A stretch of 64,000 nucleotides of DNA, taken from Otatea glauca. Lineage: Eukaryota; Streptophyta; Magnoliopsida; Poales; Poaceae. The stretch lies in NCBI GenBank assembly GCA_036346275.1, contig CM070715.1, forward strand, positions 69,303,667 through 69,367,666, in the 5' to 3' direction. The stretch's first letter is position 1. Each line of letters starts with the position of its first letter. The translations under genes and the position numbers were made by a program. This document shows, piece after piece, positions 20,600 through 32,200 of this stretch. The notes beneath the pieces are model-generated. The model did no database searches. It worked only from the letters and a program-made list of their open reading frames with translations, and was not told where the DNA came from.

Positions 20600-23500
20600 C
20601 GTAACATCCTAATTTTTGGTTCATTTAAATTTAATATGGTTTTTATGGGTTTTCTGGATTTTTGATATTTTTCTGGAAATTATTTGGATTGGTTGAATAT
20701 GGTCTTTTGTGAAAAGTATTTAATTAACGAGAAAGTTTACATAAAGTTGTGCAAAAAATATTTTATTTGGGTTCCAAATATTTCAAAGTATTTTCCAGAA
20801 TTTTTCTAGAATTTCTTTGATATTTATACTAATCTATTTGAATTAGTTTAATTTCTGGAATTGTTCTAATTGAAAAGGTATTTTAAAATCCGAAAACCGT
20901 GTTTGGGCCAAAACCTGTGTGAGCCAGCCTTTTCTCCGCACCAGCCGGCCTGATCCAGTCCGTTTGGCTTGTATTCTAGAAACCTTAACCCGGAACCGTT
21001 GGATCGGAATCTAACGGTGGTTGGCCATCAGAAACCCTAGGTGATGTAGTCGTTGGATCAAGATCGTGTGGTTGACAGTGATCATAGAGGTTCGTGACTC
21101 TCGTAGATCACAGTCGTTGATTTCGTCTATGGATCGGATTGTGTCGTGCTCGAGTGTATCTTGGCCCTTCGATGTGACACATGTATGGCGCTTGTGCATC
21201 GTCTTCGTGAGGCCGCCGCCGAGTCGGAGAAGGAGTCCGCCGCCATGACACCTCATCTTCTTGGCTCATACACGGACACCAAGATGGCTATTTAAGGCAC
21301 GCTACTCCGCTTGAGGTTCCCCGAAGCAGCGCACACCTTTTTGTCCATGTAGATTTGCCCGAGACGTCGTCGTCCACCCTAGAGAGCTCATCGAAGTTGT
21401 TGCGAGCGCTGTCATTGGTTTTCTTCAGGTCTTGCCGCCGTTGGACCATTTCGGTTGAAGCCAAGCATAGATCCAGGGTCCTTGCATCAAGCCTCTCCAG
21501 ATCTGGGTGTTAATGTTGCGGATTGGTCATCGGAGCGCCATCAAGTTGGTCTTCGTCTTCACGTCCGGTGAGTGTCGCGCCACCATCTTTGTCAGGTGTG
21601 TTGTCCATCTTCGAATTTGTTAGGCATGGTCGGATGTGCGCCACGAATTATGCCCGCGTCGCGCCGCGTGTGCGTGCTGGCGTCAGCCGCACCGCTCGAA
21701 GCGCCATGAGCCGAGTCCACGGTGGATCAGAGCCAGGCCATGAACCAAGTCCATGGACCGTGGCTATGTGTCGGCTTTCGATTGGTTGGCTGCTGACACA
21801 ATAAATCAATTTTTTAATATAAAAATAATTCAATTAATTTAGTATTTTCTAGATTTTCTTATTTATCAAATCTTTCGTGAGCCCGTTCTCCTTCATACGA
21901 GCTCCGATTTAGGCGATTCAATTTTTTAAAAATTTATAAAATTGAGATCTATTTAATAGAGAATTTTATTTGATTTTTAGAGTTTATTGTTATCTATTTG
22001 ATGTTTTTCTTTGTTTCGTGTAGACGTAGAAGTGCTCAGAGCGTCCGAGGAGGGATCGTTGAACCAAGAGTAAGGTCAAGAATAAGAATAAGAACTTTTC
22101 AAGGTAAGTTGTGTTTTGATCATATTGAACCCAGTTTTATAAAATTGCTATATTGATTTAAATTATTGTATGTTATTTCATGTGTACAACTGTTTCAAAA
22201 TAGTTTTGGATATAGTTATTCAACCCAATTGGATTATACCCCAACTTGTCATTTGTATGCCATGATTATTGTCACCTTAAGATGGTTCATTACTAGTTGA
22301 TTGCTACTAGAGATCAACATAGGTTGGTTAGACCGTGTTTAGTATGTTTAGCCATACCACATATAACACATGTCTTTTGAAATATCAAAGTTAATCTTGA
22401 CTAATGGAATATGAAATATATTTATAGAATTAGTGTGTCATGTGTTGTCATATAATGAAGTTGAGTTGTGGTAACACATGTTGTTCTGCAACGAAGTTGA
22501 ATTACTGATGGCATGTGTTGCATGGTAATCAATTTGGGTGGTAATGATTTAAATTGGGGCAAGTGGCAATATGCCAAAGTGAGTCTATGTGGCAGAATAG
22601 GTTGCGGAGGTCTTACCTTGGTCAAACCTAATGACTTAATCTTACAAGTATTTGACCTGAGTCAAACATGCAACCACATGTCTGGAATGAGATGGATCTA
22701 GCTGATTAATTTGCAATGCTTAGCTTTGGTACCACCAGTGGTGGTGTGAGACCCGACCGAATGATGAACTCACATGGCGCAAGAGGAGGACCCTGACTGT
22801 GGTAACCAGTCCCTTTAGTATTGAAACCTTAGCTGATAGTATTGGGTTAAGCTAGAGGATTGTAAATGCTTTGTTATTATTTCTCTGCTAACACATCAAA
22901 GAAAGTATGTTAATCTGAGGCAAAAGGAGATAATCATGTCGTGTGGGTAAAGCACATAACCTCTGCAAAGTGTAAAATCTATTTGGATAGCCGTGCTCGT
23001 AGTATTGAGTAATACTCAGGAATTACAGTCAAAGAATAGAATTTGTAAAATGTAAACTAGGATGGAAAAGCTAGGTGCTGGTGTAAATTGGAATATGTTA
23101 AGACTGGGTGATAGGTTTACTTGAAAAATGCTGGAAGTTACTACTTATTATTATTTGTTTTACTGTCATTTTAATATAGTTACTGTATTCTTTTATAAAC
23201 GTTGCTTTATTACAAAATAATCATGTTAGCTATTCCATTGAAATAAATCTTGCATATAGTTATGTTAGAATTGCATTATGTCCACAACTTATTGAGTGCT
23301 TAAAGTACTCACTCTTGCCAACAACATCACCAGTTGAGGAATCCACACCAGCTTTAGAGAAGGAGTCCACACCAGATTTGGAGGAGTATCCAAAAGAGAC
23401 GAATGTTTATGATGCGAGCCTTATCAGTTGTCTGTGGTACACTGAAAGGTTTATCTACGTTTTCATTCTGATACAGTTTAATTTGTTAATCATAGCTTAG

Positions 23501-23701
23501 CCCATGTGGCAAAGTCATGTAAGGTTGGTCGTAAGGTCAGTCAACAGGTCAATAATTAATATATGAAGTCTTTTATTATATTTTCGAGGTGTATGATTGT
23601 GATATTCATCTATATTATTATTGTGTCTGTGTGTACTAGCGTGATCCTAAATTAATGCGATATACACAAAGATTCCGAATTTGTATATTCGGGTTCCGAT
23701 A
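20600..23701 (+). mobile_element. LTR-like element, copy 2, inverted relative to copy 1
   Basis: Starts CGTAACATCC at 20600 (copy 1 minus strand: TGTAACATCC) and ends GGGTTCCGATA at 23701 (copy 1: GGGTCCCGACA). Shared blocks include TACTAGCGTGATC near 23635, TCTTCCAAGG-like U5 sequence and TTTTGATCATATTG near 22115. A TATTTAAG box lies at about 21290. There is no second LTR and no gag-pol. No 5-bp duplication is visible. Many point differences from copy 1 show that the copies are old. Open frames inside are short and unrecognised. Confidence 0.65.
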
Positions 23702-24353
23702 ACTTCATAAGCAACACGCAAAACTCAAACTTCAGAACGAAAATAACATAATTTCAACTTTCAGTTCCAACACAAGACGGTACGGCGAAAATCTTGATAC
23801 AACGAACAAACGAGAACTTGCATCATTCCATCACGTTACATACGTATAATCGCAATTGCGATTTGTCCAATAACCAACCTAGTACAGTAGTACTAGTACT
23901 CGAACCTAGTACTAACCATGCAAAGGAAAAGGAATCCGCGATCATTTCCAGGCCATTTTCCGAACTTCGATGAGAACTGAGAAGTGATCGCGGTGTTAGA
24001 GCCCACATGGCCAAATGCGTACTTGGCCAAGTCATCCATGTAAACATCAAGGACAGTCTGAGAATACTGTGAGTCCTGCTTGATCAGCTGCACAGAGGGA
24101 GAAATAGATCAAAAAATTCTGCATAGGTATTGTTATCATTTTTGTTCTTGCCAAATAACTACGAAATAAAATTCGATTTGTACAGGGTGTCATGAACAAG
24201 GTGGTACCAGAATTTGTCAAACTTGTAGTCTGGGTGTGGTTGGGCATTTGCTATAGTCAATTAGTCAAAGATCACAAGGATGAGTTTCAAAAAAATAGAT
24301 ATCACATGAACTGCAAATGATTCAGCATATGACAATAACTTTGATGTTGTAAT

Positions 24354-24523
24354 TGTTATGAATAGCACTTGTATTAAACATGAGATCAATATGCCAGCAT
24401 ATATACATGTACATGAGGGTATAGAAGGAAAGCCTATATAATGCAATATCTATACAAGGCTAGCAATCTATATACAGGGTAACTAGCAATCTCTTATAGA
24501 AGGCAACTAGGATACAGTCTAAC
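24354..24523 (-). repeat. 3' LTR of the copia element
   Basis: About 170 bp; minus strand runs from GTTAGACTGTATCC to ATTCATAACA. It abuts the polypurine tract on its right (plus strand CCCCCCTC at 24523-24530). Confidence 0.85.
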
Positions 24524-24899
24524 CCCCCTCAAACTTATGGTGGATCAACAACACTGAGTTTGGAGAGATAAAAGCTGTGCTGAGCTCTAGTCTATGTCTT
24601 CGTGAAAAAGTCTACCAACTGAAGCTCTGAAGGTACATACTGAAGAGCCACAACCTGATCATGTACTTGTGACCGCATGTAGGAAGCATCAACGCCAATA
24701 TGCTTGGTGAGCTTATGCTTCACTGGATTTCGAGCAATGGTAATAACACCTATACTGTCAGATAAAAGAAGAGTAGGTGTAGAAACAGAAACACCAAAAT
24801 CGTCAAGTAGCTACCGTAGCCAAGTAAACTCTGCTGTTAAAAGAGTCATAGCTCGCAACTCAGCTTCAGCACTCGAACGAGAAACTGCTGTCTGTTTCT

Positions 24900-27800
24900 T
24901 AGTCTTCTAAGTAATGAGAGAACCACCAAGAAAAATACAATAAAGTAGAAAAAGACCGACAATCAGAGTGATCACTAGCCCAGATAGCATCGTAGTATGC
25001 TTGGAGCTGAAAGAAGCTGGAGCGAGGAAAGAAAAGACGGCGAGAGATAGTTACATGAAGATATCGTACAATACGAAGAAGATGACGGTAGTGAAGCTGA
25101 GTAGGAGCAGAAATGAACTGACTCAAGATATGAACTGGATATGAAATGTCAGGATGAGTGACACCAAGGTAAACAAGACTCACAACAATATGACAATAGC
25201 GAGTAGAATCCTCAAGAGGTTCACCATCAGTAGGTCGAAGGTGAACATTTAGCTCCATAGGAGTCTCAGCTGTGCGCTGATCAGTGAGAGAAGAACGATC
25301 AAGAAGATCCTTAATATACTTCTCTTAGGATAGAAAGAAGCCCTCGGGTGTAGAAGAGACCTCAATCCCAAAAAAAAGCGAAGAGAACCCAAATCAGACA
25401 TAAGAAACTGCTCACTGAGACGTGCCTTCACAAAGGCAATATATTGAGATGAAGAGGAGCGCGGTATGCTACACTAAAAACCATATGCTACGAGATGAGC
25501 CTTGTAGCACTCAAGAGAACCATCAGAGCGAGTCTTAACCTTATAGACTCACTTGCATGTAATGGGATGGACACGTGGAGGAAGGGGCACAAGATCCCAC
25601 ATGCCAGCACACTCAAGGGCAGCAATCTCCTCTGCCATCGCATGCGGCCATTCCTGATGAATAACAACATCGCGATAAGAAGTCAGCTCGGTAAGAACTG
25701 CACCAGCAAAGGCGCTCAGGAGGCCAAATAGACTGACAATCGCGAAGAGCGTAGCGAGGAGGAGGCAGTGAAGAAGGTGACTCAATAGGAGAAGATGACA
25801 CATTAAAAGAAGATGGTACACCAGAAGAATCTTCAACTCACTGACGACGAGTGTAGTATAGAGGATAAGAAGGAACAATGTCAAAAGAAACATCTGGAGG
25901 AGACATGGGAGGTGAAGACTCCTGTGGAAAGGCCGGCGAAGAAGGAGACATCAACCGTGAAGAAAGAAAAGTGACAATTGGAGTATCAGAAAAAGTCAGG
26001 AAAGAAAATAGCTCGACAAGAGATGCTGGAGTGGACGAAGGACGAGGGTAGAAGGGATGAGACTCATCAAAAGTAACATCCCGAGAGATCCGCATCCGTC
26101 GGCCAACAGGATCCCAACAACGATATCCCTTATGCTCAGCACTATAGCCTAGAAAAACGCATTCAACAGACTAGACGGTTAGCTTGGTGTGTTCACGAGG
26201 TGCAAGGAAGACATAACACACACAACCAAAGAGGCGAATACTAGAATAATCAGGAGACATACCACAAAGACGCTCCACTGGAATCCCACCCTGAAGAGCA
26301 AAAGAAGGCTGAATATTAATCAAGTAAGTGGTAGTGGAAGCAGCCTCAGTCCAAAAGTGAGGTAGAATAGCAGAAGCAAGTAACAGAGCACGAGCTGTCT
26401 CAAGAAGATGACAATGCTTGTGCTCAGCTACACCATTCTGAGCATGAGCATCAGGATCGAAAAACTGAGAAAGAGTGCACTGGGTAGCAAGAAAAACACG
26501 AAGAGCTCTTGATAGATACTCTCTTGTCGAGTCAATACGAAGAACATGAATAGAAGAATCAAATTGAGTACGCATCATGGTGGCAAAATTCTTATAAATG
26601 GATAAAATCTCACTACGAGAGGACATAAAGTATATACAGGTGTGGCGAGAGAAATCATCTATAAAAAGAATATAATATTTATGACCCCCTTTTGAAACAA
26701 AAGGAGCCGAACCCCAAACATCAGAATGAACAAGATTAAAGGGACGCTGGGATACAGACTCACTGGAAGGATAGGGGAGTTGTAGCTATTTACCAAGCTT
26801 ACAACCCGCACAATCTAAAGAGTGTTACCAAACATAGATCCTAAAAGACCACGATGAACTAAAGAAGATAGACGTGACCCACGAAGATGTCCTAAACGGT
26901 GATGCCACTGAGCAAACGACTCGATAGAAGATGCAACGGAGGCGAAAGCAGTGGAGGAGACTGAGAGACTGTCAGGGGCAGCGGAAGAAAAATAAAGCCA
27001 GTCAAGCTCCCAGAGACGCTGAGAGTCACGGTGGCGAGGGTCAGTACCAACCAAAGACCCCGTGCGGTGATCCTGAACACAGCAAGAGTCAGAGTCAAGG
27101 AAAACACAACAGCCATGATCAATGAGCTAGCCAGCGAATATGAGCTGCATAGTCAATTTGGGAACATGAGAAACGGTAGGAATATGAAAAGAAGAAGACA
27201 AAAGAGTGTCTAATCTTACAACAGAAAGAAATGTACCATCTGCGGCCACCACAGTGATAGGAGTGGTAAGAGGACTAATAGAATGGAGACCCGTAGGATC
27301 AGATGTTATATGAAAAGAAGCTCCAGAGTCAAGAATCCATGGTGTGATACCTGATGAGGAGGAAGGTGATCTCTCACTGGAAGACTGAGTAGCAGAACCA
27401 GTAGAACCTGACGGTGCAGAGGCAGCCATGCGACGTAGCAGCATAAGAATCTCCTGAGTAGAGTTAGAACCAGTAGAGGTCTACTGAGGGGAGGTGCCCA
27501 GGAGTCCAATGCCCTTAAAAGGGCATCCACCTCGATGAGCAAGATCATTTTTCTTTCGTTAGCAGAACTGCTCCACATGTTCGTTCTTGTTGCAACAGGT
27601 GCAATGAAGCCCTCTAGTAGCCGACACTGGAGTAGGCGCCACTAGTGAAGGAGTAGCACGAGGCATCGCCAGGACTGAAGGAGATACTAGCAGGCCCGCA
27701 CCACGAAGACGAGTCTCCTCAGTACGAATGCTGCAAGGGCCTCCAACAAGGTCACACGTGGATGGCGAGCAAGCAGCCGGGCACGAATTTGCTCAAATTC

Positions 27801-28459
27801 TGCCCGAAGACGTGTGACAAACTCGTAGATGCGACAAAGTTCCAAATGAGAGCGCTGACGCTGGCAGCACTGATAAGTGCGAGAAACCTCTGATCCAAGA
27901 GAATCAAGCTAATGCCACACCGACGACAGCTGTGCATAGAACTCATCCACGTTAGAATCACCCTGCTATAGCGACTGCTCCTATCGCACAACAGCAAGGT
28001 ACAAAGAATCGCCAGCAGGCTCATAGCGGTTGCGAAGATGCGCCCACATCAATTGTTTCGAAGATAAGGCTACAATATCACTAGTGAGATGCACCTCCAT
28101 CCTAGCAACCAAAGTAGCGGAGACACGAGCATCTTCATCAATCCATGTCTTGTATGCAGTAAATTGAGTCTGAAAAGATTCCACAGATCAGTATAGTCAT
28201 CGGAGGCCTTCTGTTGAGCAGCATCATCAGCATCCTTGGGAATAACAGGCGTGGCAGGGGGAGCAGGACCAGGCGGACATGATAGCTCACCAGTAAGAAA
28301 CTCCCACAGATGCTGACCATGCATGTGAAGGCGCATATAGAGAACCCAGTCTCGATAATTAAGACTATCGAAAATAATAGGGCAGCGAGGAACAGAGACG
28401 GTGCTCGAAGAAGAACTTGAAAATGACGACATTTTTTTTACCGAGAGGGCTGGAGCCAA
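24900..28459 (-). pseudogene. copia gag-pol, multiply disrupted
   Basis: Minus-strand order is gag, protease, integrase, reverse transcriptase, RNase H, as in Ty1/copia. Gag starts about 28429 (MSSFSSSSSSTVSVP; DSLNYRDWVLYMRLHM). A zinc knuckle of form C-x2-C-x4-H-x4-C is at about 27560-27605. Protease is near 27350 (ILDSGASFHIT). Integrase, 26640-26170, includes QNGVAEHKHCHLLETARALL. The RT region (25900-25250) holds HPITCK and related blocks. RNase H (25250-24900) ends DAIWASDHSDCRSFS. Frames change at many points and several stops are present, so no polyprotein can be made. Confidence 0.85.
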
Positions 28460-28940
28460 CCAAAAGCCGGAGCTGGTCTAACTGACTTGGAAGCCGAAGC
28501 CGAGAGCACCCAATCGGACTCAGGCACGAGTATTAAAAAGAACTCCCGATCGGATTCAAATCCGACTGGGCTTCATGCCTTCATCCACACACACGATGCA
28601 ACCGAGCGGCCGGTGGGAGGAAGTAGCCGAGCGGAGCAACCGAGCGGCCAAGAGGCGACGAGTCTCCTCAGGCTGGCCTCTCCTCGAGCAGTCGGTCAGC
28701 CAGAGGTGAGGCAGAGGACGATGTCTGCCTCAAGCGTCGGGCGACCGAGAAGATTGGCGGTGGTTCGAGACAGGAAGCCGAGGAGATCGAGCGTGTGGAA
28801 GCCGAGAGTCACGACAGCACGAAAGGAGCATATCCAGCGAGCGGCCAGCAAGACGCGTGAACAAGATCGACGATGAAGAGCCAACTGGCGTCAGAAGAAC
28901 GAATGGCTCAAGTGCAATGCCAAAAAAAAGGTAAACCTAA

Positions 28941-28956
28941 CTTGGCTATGATACCA
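28941..28956 (-). promoter_or_regulatory. copia primer-binding site
   Basis: The minus strand reads TGGTATCATAGCCAAG directly after the 5' LTR end, one mismatch from the iMet-type TGGTATCAGAGCC. Confidence 0.8.
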
Positions 28957-29127
28957 TGTTATAAATAGCACTTATATTAAACATGAGGCCAATAGGCCAG
29001 TATATATACATGTACATGAGGGTATAGAAGGAAAGCCTATATAAGACAATATCTATACAAAGCTAGCAATCTCTATACAAGATAATTAGCAATCTCTTAT
29101 ATAAGGCAACTAGGATACTGTCTAACA
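28957..29127 (-). repeat. 5' LTR of the copia element
   Basis: 171 bp, TGTTAGACAGTATCC to TATAACA on the minus strand, followed on the right by the duplication GTAAT. Confidence 0.88.
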
Positions 29128-29296
29128 GTAATCACTCACCGCTGATATTGTAAATAAGAGGAGTACATCCCTGTGTTCTCAAAATGCTATCAGTAATACA
29201 TGCCATTTTTACAGGAAATGAATGGAACATATATAAAATATGACGAGAAGAATGTTCCTAGTTCTCTTCAGGGTTGGAGGATGGCAGCAAAAAGAA

Positions 29297-32200
29297 CTAA
29301 TCCTCAACTATATACTTGTTCCTACGAGCACCAATAGCAAGTCGCTGCAAGTGAAATAAGGGAGAATGATTATCAAATACATTAGAATTGACATTAATTG
29401 AGGATGTCAAAGAATAATAAAAGACAGCGCCCAGGGTTCAGAGAGGTCTTACTGAAAATATTCTGGAGTAGGCTTTCAAGCCTGTGAGGAAGCGGATGTA
29501 GGTTGGCTTCATGGATTGGTTGGTAGGGATTGCTCTGATGTTTGGAACAAGGTAATCGGCAACCTATTATAACAGTGAGAAGACATAAGAGTCATTATTC
29601 TAATTCCATATTACCAAATAGAAGAAATGAATAGAGAGTGTACATCAATAGCATAAAAGGCAGGTAAATTGAACCATTAATAGATATTCAGTGTAATGAA
29701 CCTAGAGCTCAGTTGTGGTACTAAGAAACCATCCATGTCATGGATAGCTTGTCAGCCTTTTAAGTTGAATTGAGCTAAATTGCTAAAATAATGGATGACT
29801 TAAATATGTATGTCCTTTGACATCATATCAAGAAGAGGTAAACAGATATAAAGGTACACATGGTCAAACTCACTGCCTAATGCCTATTAACATGTTTGAA
29901 CTTTGCTAATGCAAGCAAATATAACAGGATAGCATAATCCTTTAACAACGAATTCTCACAACTTTCAGGAACGTATAACCAAGTCTGGAGATCATGTTCA
30001 AGCTAGTTGGTTGGACATTTCTGACACGGAACAGATACAGGCCTACAGCAGCTAAATGATGATTGCTACTTAGGCCTAATGGAAGATATAGAATAAGAGC
30101 CAACACTGTGCTGGGAAAAAGGAGTAGTGATGGAGCTCTTACCACATCAGGAGGTTCAGCTAATATATTGATGAAAATTTTTGCCTGACATCAATAAAGT
30201 TCACGATTTAGTAACAATGAACTATTTTGTCAACAATAATAGGGAGAGAGAGAGAGAGATTGGTTTAATCCCTTACTTGCTTTGTAGTAGCACCAGACAT
30301 AAGAAGATCAGTCGTAACCATGCCAGGCTGCACAGATTATTTATGTATTTAGAAACGGTCGAAACATAATGGATGGTGTGATAATTCTTCATGAAACAAT
30401 TCACGAGATGCATAAGAAAAAGTTTGATGGGGTAATTTTTAAAGTGAATTTTGAAAAGGCTTATGATAAGGTCAAATGGCCCTTTCTTCAACAAACTCTA
30501 AGAATGAAAGGTTTCTCACCACAATGGTCTAAATGGATTGAGAATTTTGTGTCCGGGGGGAGTGTTGGCATTAAGGTAAATGATGATATTGGGCCGTGCT
30601 TTCAAACTAGAAAAGGACTCCGGCAAGGAGATCCCTTATCTCCTATCTTATTTAACATTATTGTGGATATACTGGCTGTCCTTTTAGAACGTGCCAAAGA
30701 GGATGGACAAATAAAAGGAATAATACCTCATTTGGTTGATAATGGGTTGTCTATACTTCAGTATGCAGATGACACCATTATTTTTATGGAACATGATATT
30801 CAGCAAGCCAAAAATATGAAGATTTTGCTCTGTGCATTTGAACAACTTTCGGGCCTTAAAATAAATTTCCACAAAAGTGAATTTTTTTTGTTTTGGTGCT
30901 GCTAAGGAATTTGAAATCCAATACACTCATCTTTTTGGATGTGAATTAGGAAGTTTACCCTTTCGATACCTTGGCATTCCAATCCATTATCGCAAATTGA
31001 GAAATAATGATTGGAAGGGGGTAGAAGAACGCTTTGACAAGAGGTTAAGCAGTTGGAAAGGAAAGCATCTATCAGTTGGAGGTAGATTAGTCCTTATTAA
31101 TTCTGTGCTTATCAGTCTACCCATGTTTATGTTATCATTTTTCGGGATACCACATGGGATTCTTAAAAGATTGGATTATTTCAGATCTAGATTTTTCTGG
31201 CAGAATGATAATCATAAGAAAAATATAGGCTTGCTAAGTGGAATATTATTTGTCAACCTAAGGATCAAGGTGGGGTGGGTATTCATGATCTTAATATAAA
31301 AAACATTTGTTTGCTTTGCAAATGGCTCTTCAAACTTTTAAATGAGGATGGCGTTTGGCAACAAATCCTTGAGGATGGCGTTTGGCAACAAATCCTTATT
31401 AGGAAGTATTTGGGAAGTAAAACCCTTTCTCAAGTAGAAGGGAGGCCAGGGGATTCTCATTTTTGGGCAGGTCTAATGAAGGTTAAACATCACTTCTTTA
31501 GATTTGGGTCTTTCAATCTTCAGGATGGATCTCAAATACGTTTTTGGCAGGATACCTGGATTGGGAACAATCCCCTTAGTACACAATACCCCCGACTTTA
31601 TAACATTGTTAGGAAAAAACATGCCACGGTAGCTGAAGTAATAAGTCCTGAACCTTTTAATATGTCATTTCGTAGGACCATTACTGGAACAAATTTACAT
31701 GTTTTGCAAGAGCTTATTACAAGGATTGCTACTATACATTTGTCATTAGAACGAGATACTTTTCGATGGAATCTTCATCAAAATGGACAATTTTCTGTTC
31801 AATTGATGTATGCAGCTTTAATGCATCACAATATCTCAATTACAAATAAACAGCTTTGGCAGATTAAAGTATAAAAATAAAAAATTTCTATGGTACCTAC
31901 GTCGAGGGGTGATTCTGACAAAGGATAACCTAAGTAAAAGAAATTGGACTGGCAGCAAACTTTGTTGTTTTTGTAACAATGAAGAAACTATACATCATCT
32001 CTTTTTTGACTGTCAATTTGCTCGTTTTGCATGGAGTATTATACAAGCGGCTTCTAATTTATCACCTCCTCGTAGTATAGCCCATATGTTTGGATCTTGG
32101 CTATTGGGGTTGGGAAAGGAAATAAAGGCCCAGTGTTTAGTTGGGGATGTCGCTTTATGTTGGGCTATCTGGCTATGTCGAAATGATGTTACCTTTGATA

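Larger units (their letters stand above)
24354..29127 (-). mobile_element. Ty1/copia retrotransposon, complete but decayed, short LTRs
   Basis: Two LTRs of about 170 bp (24354-24523 and 28957-29127) start TGTTAT(G/A)AATAGCACTT and lie in direct orientation. The whole element is flanked by a perfect 5-bp duplication GTAAT (24349-24353, 29128-29132). The minus strand has a primer-binding site next to the right LTR and a purine tract GAGGGGGG next to the left LTR, so transcription runs right to left. By eye the LTRs differ at about 15 of 170 positions, so the insertion is old. Gag-pol is broken by stops. It lies about 170 bp past the NOL stop codon. Confidence 0.92.
23893..29170 (-). pseudogene. 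unidentified host exons (3' part of a gene or remnant), split by the copia element
   Basis: Three minus-strand blocks with splice-like borders make a mostly consistent protein. Exon a (29140-29170, after AACACAG, before GTGAGT) reads GCTPLIYNIS. Exon b (starts 24250) continues NAQPHPDYKFDKFWYHL. Exon c (24087-23893, after GTGCAG) reads LIKQDSQYSQTVLDVYMDDL, AKYAFGHVGSNTAI and on to a stop. The copia at 24354-29127 lies in the intron between a and b. The b/c join keeps frame only if the donor in ACCTT|GTTC is used. I do not recognise the protein. Upstream exons are not seen because NOL ends at 29297, so it may be a truncated gene or spliced 3' sequence of NOL. Confidence 0.4.
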
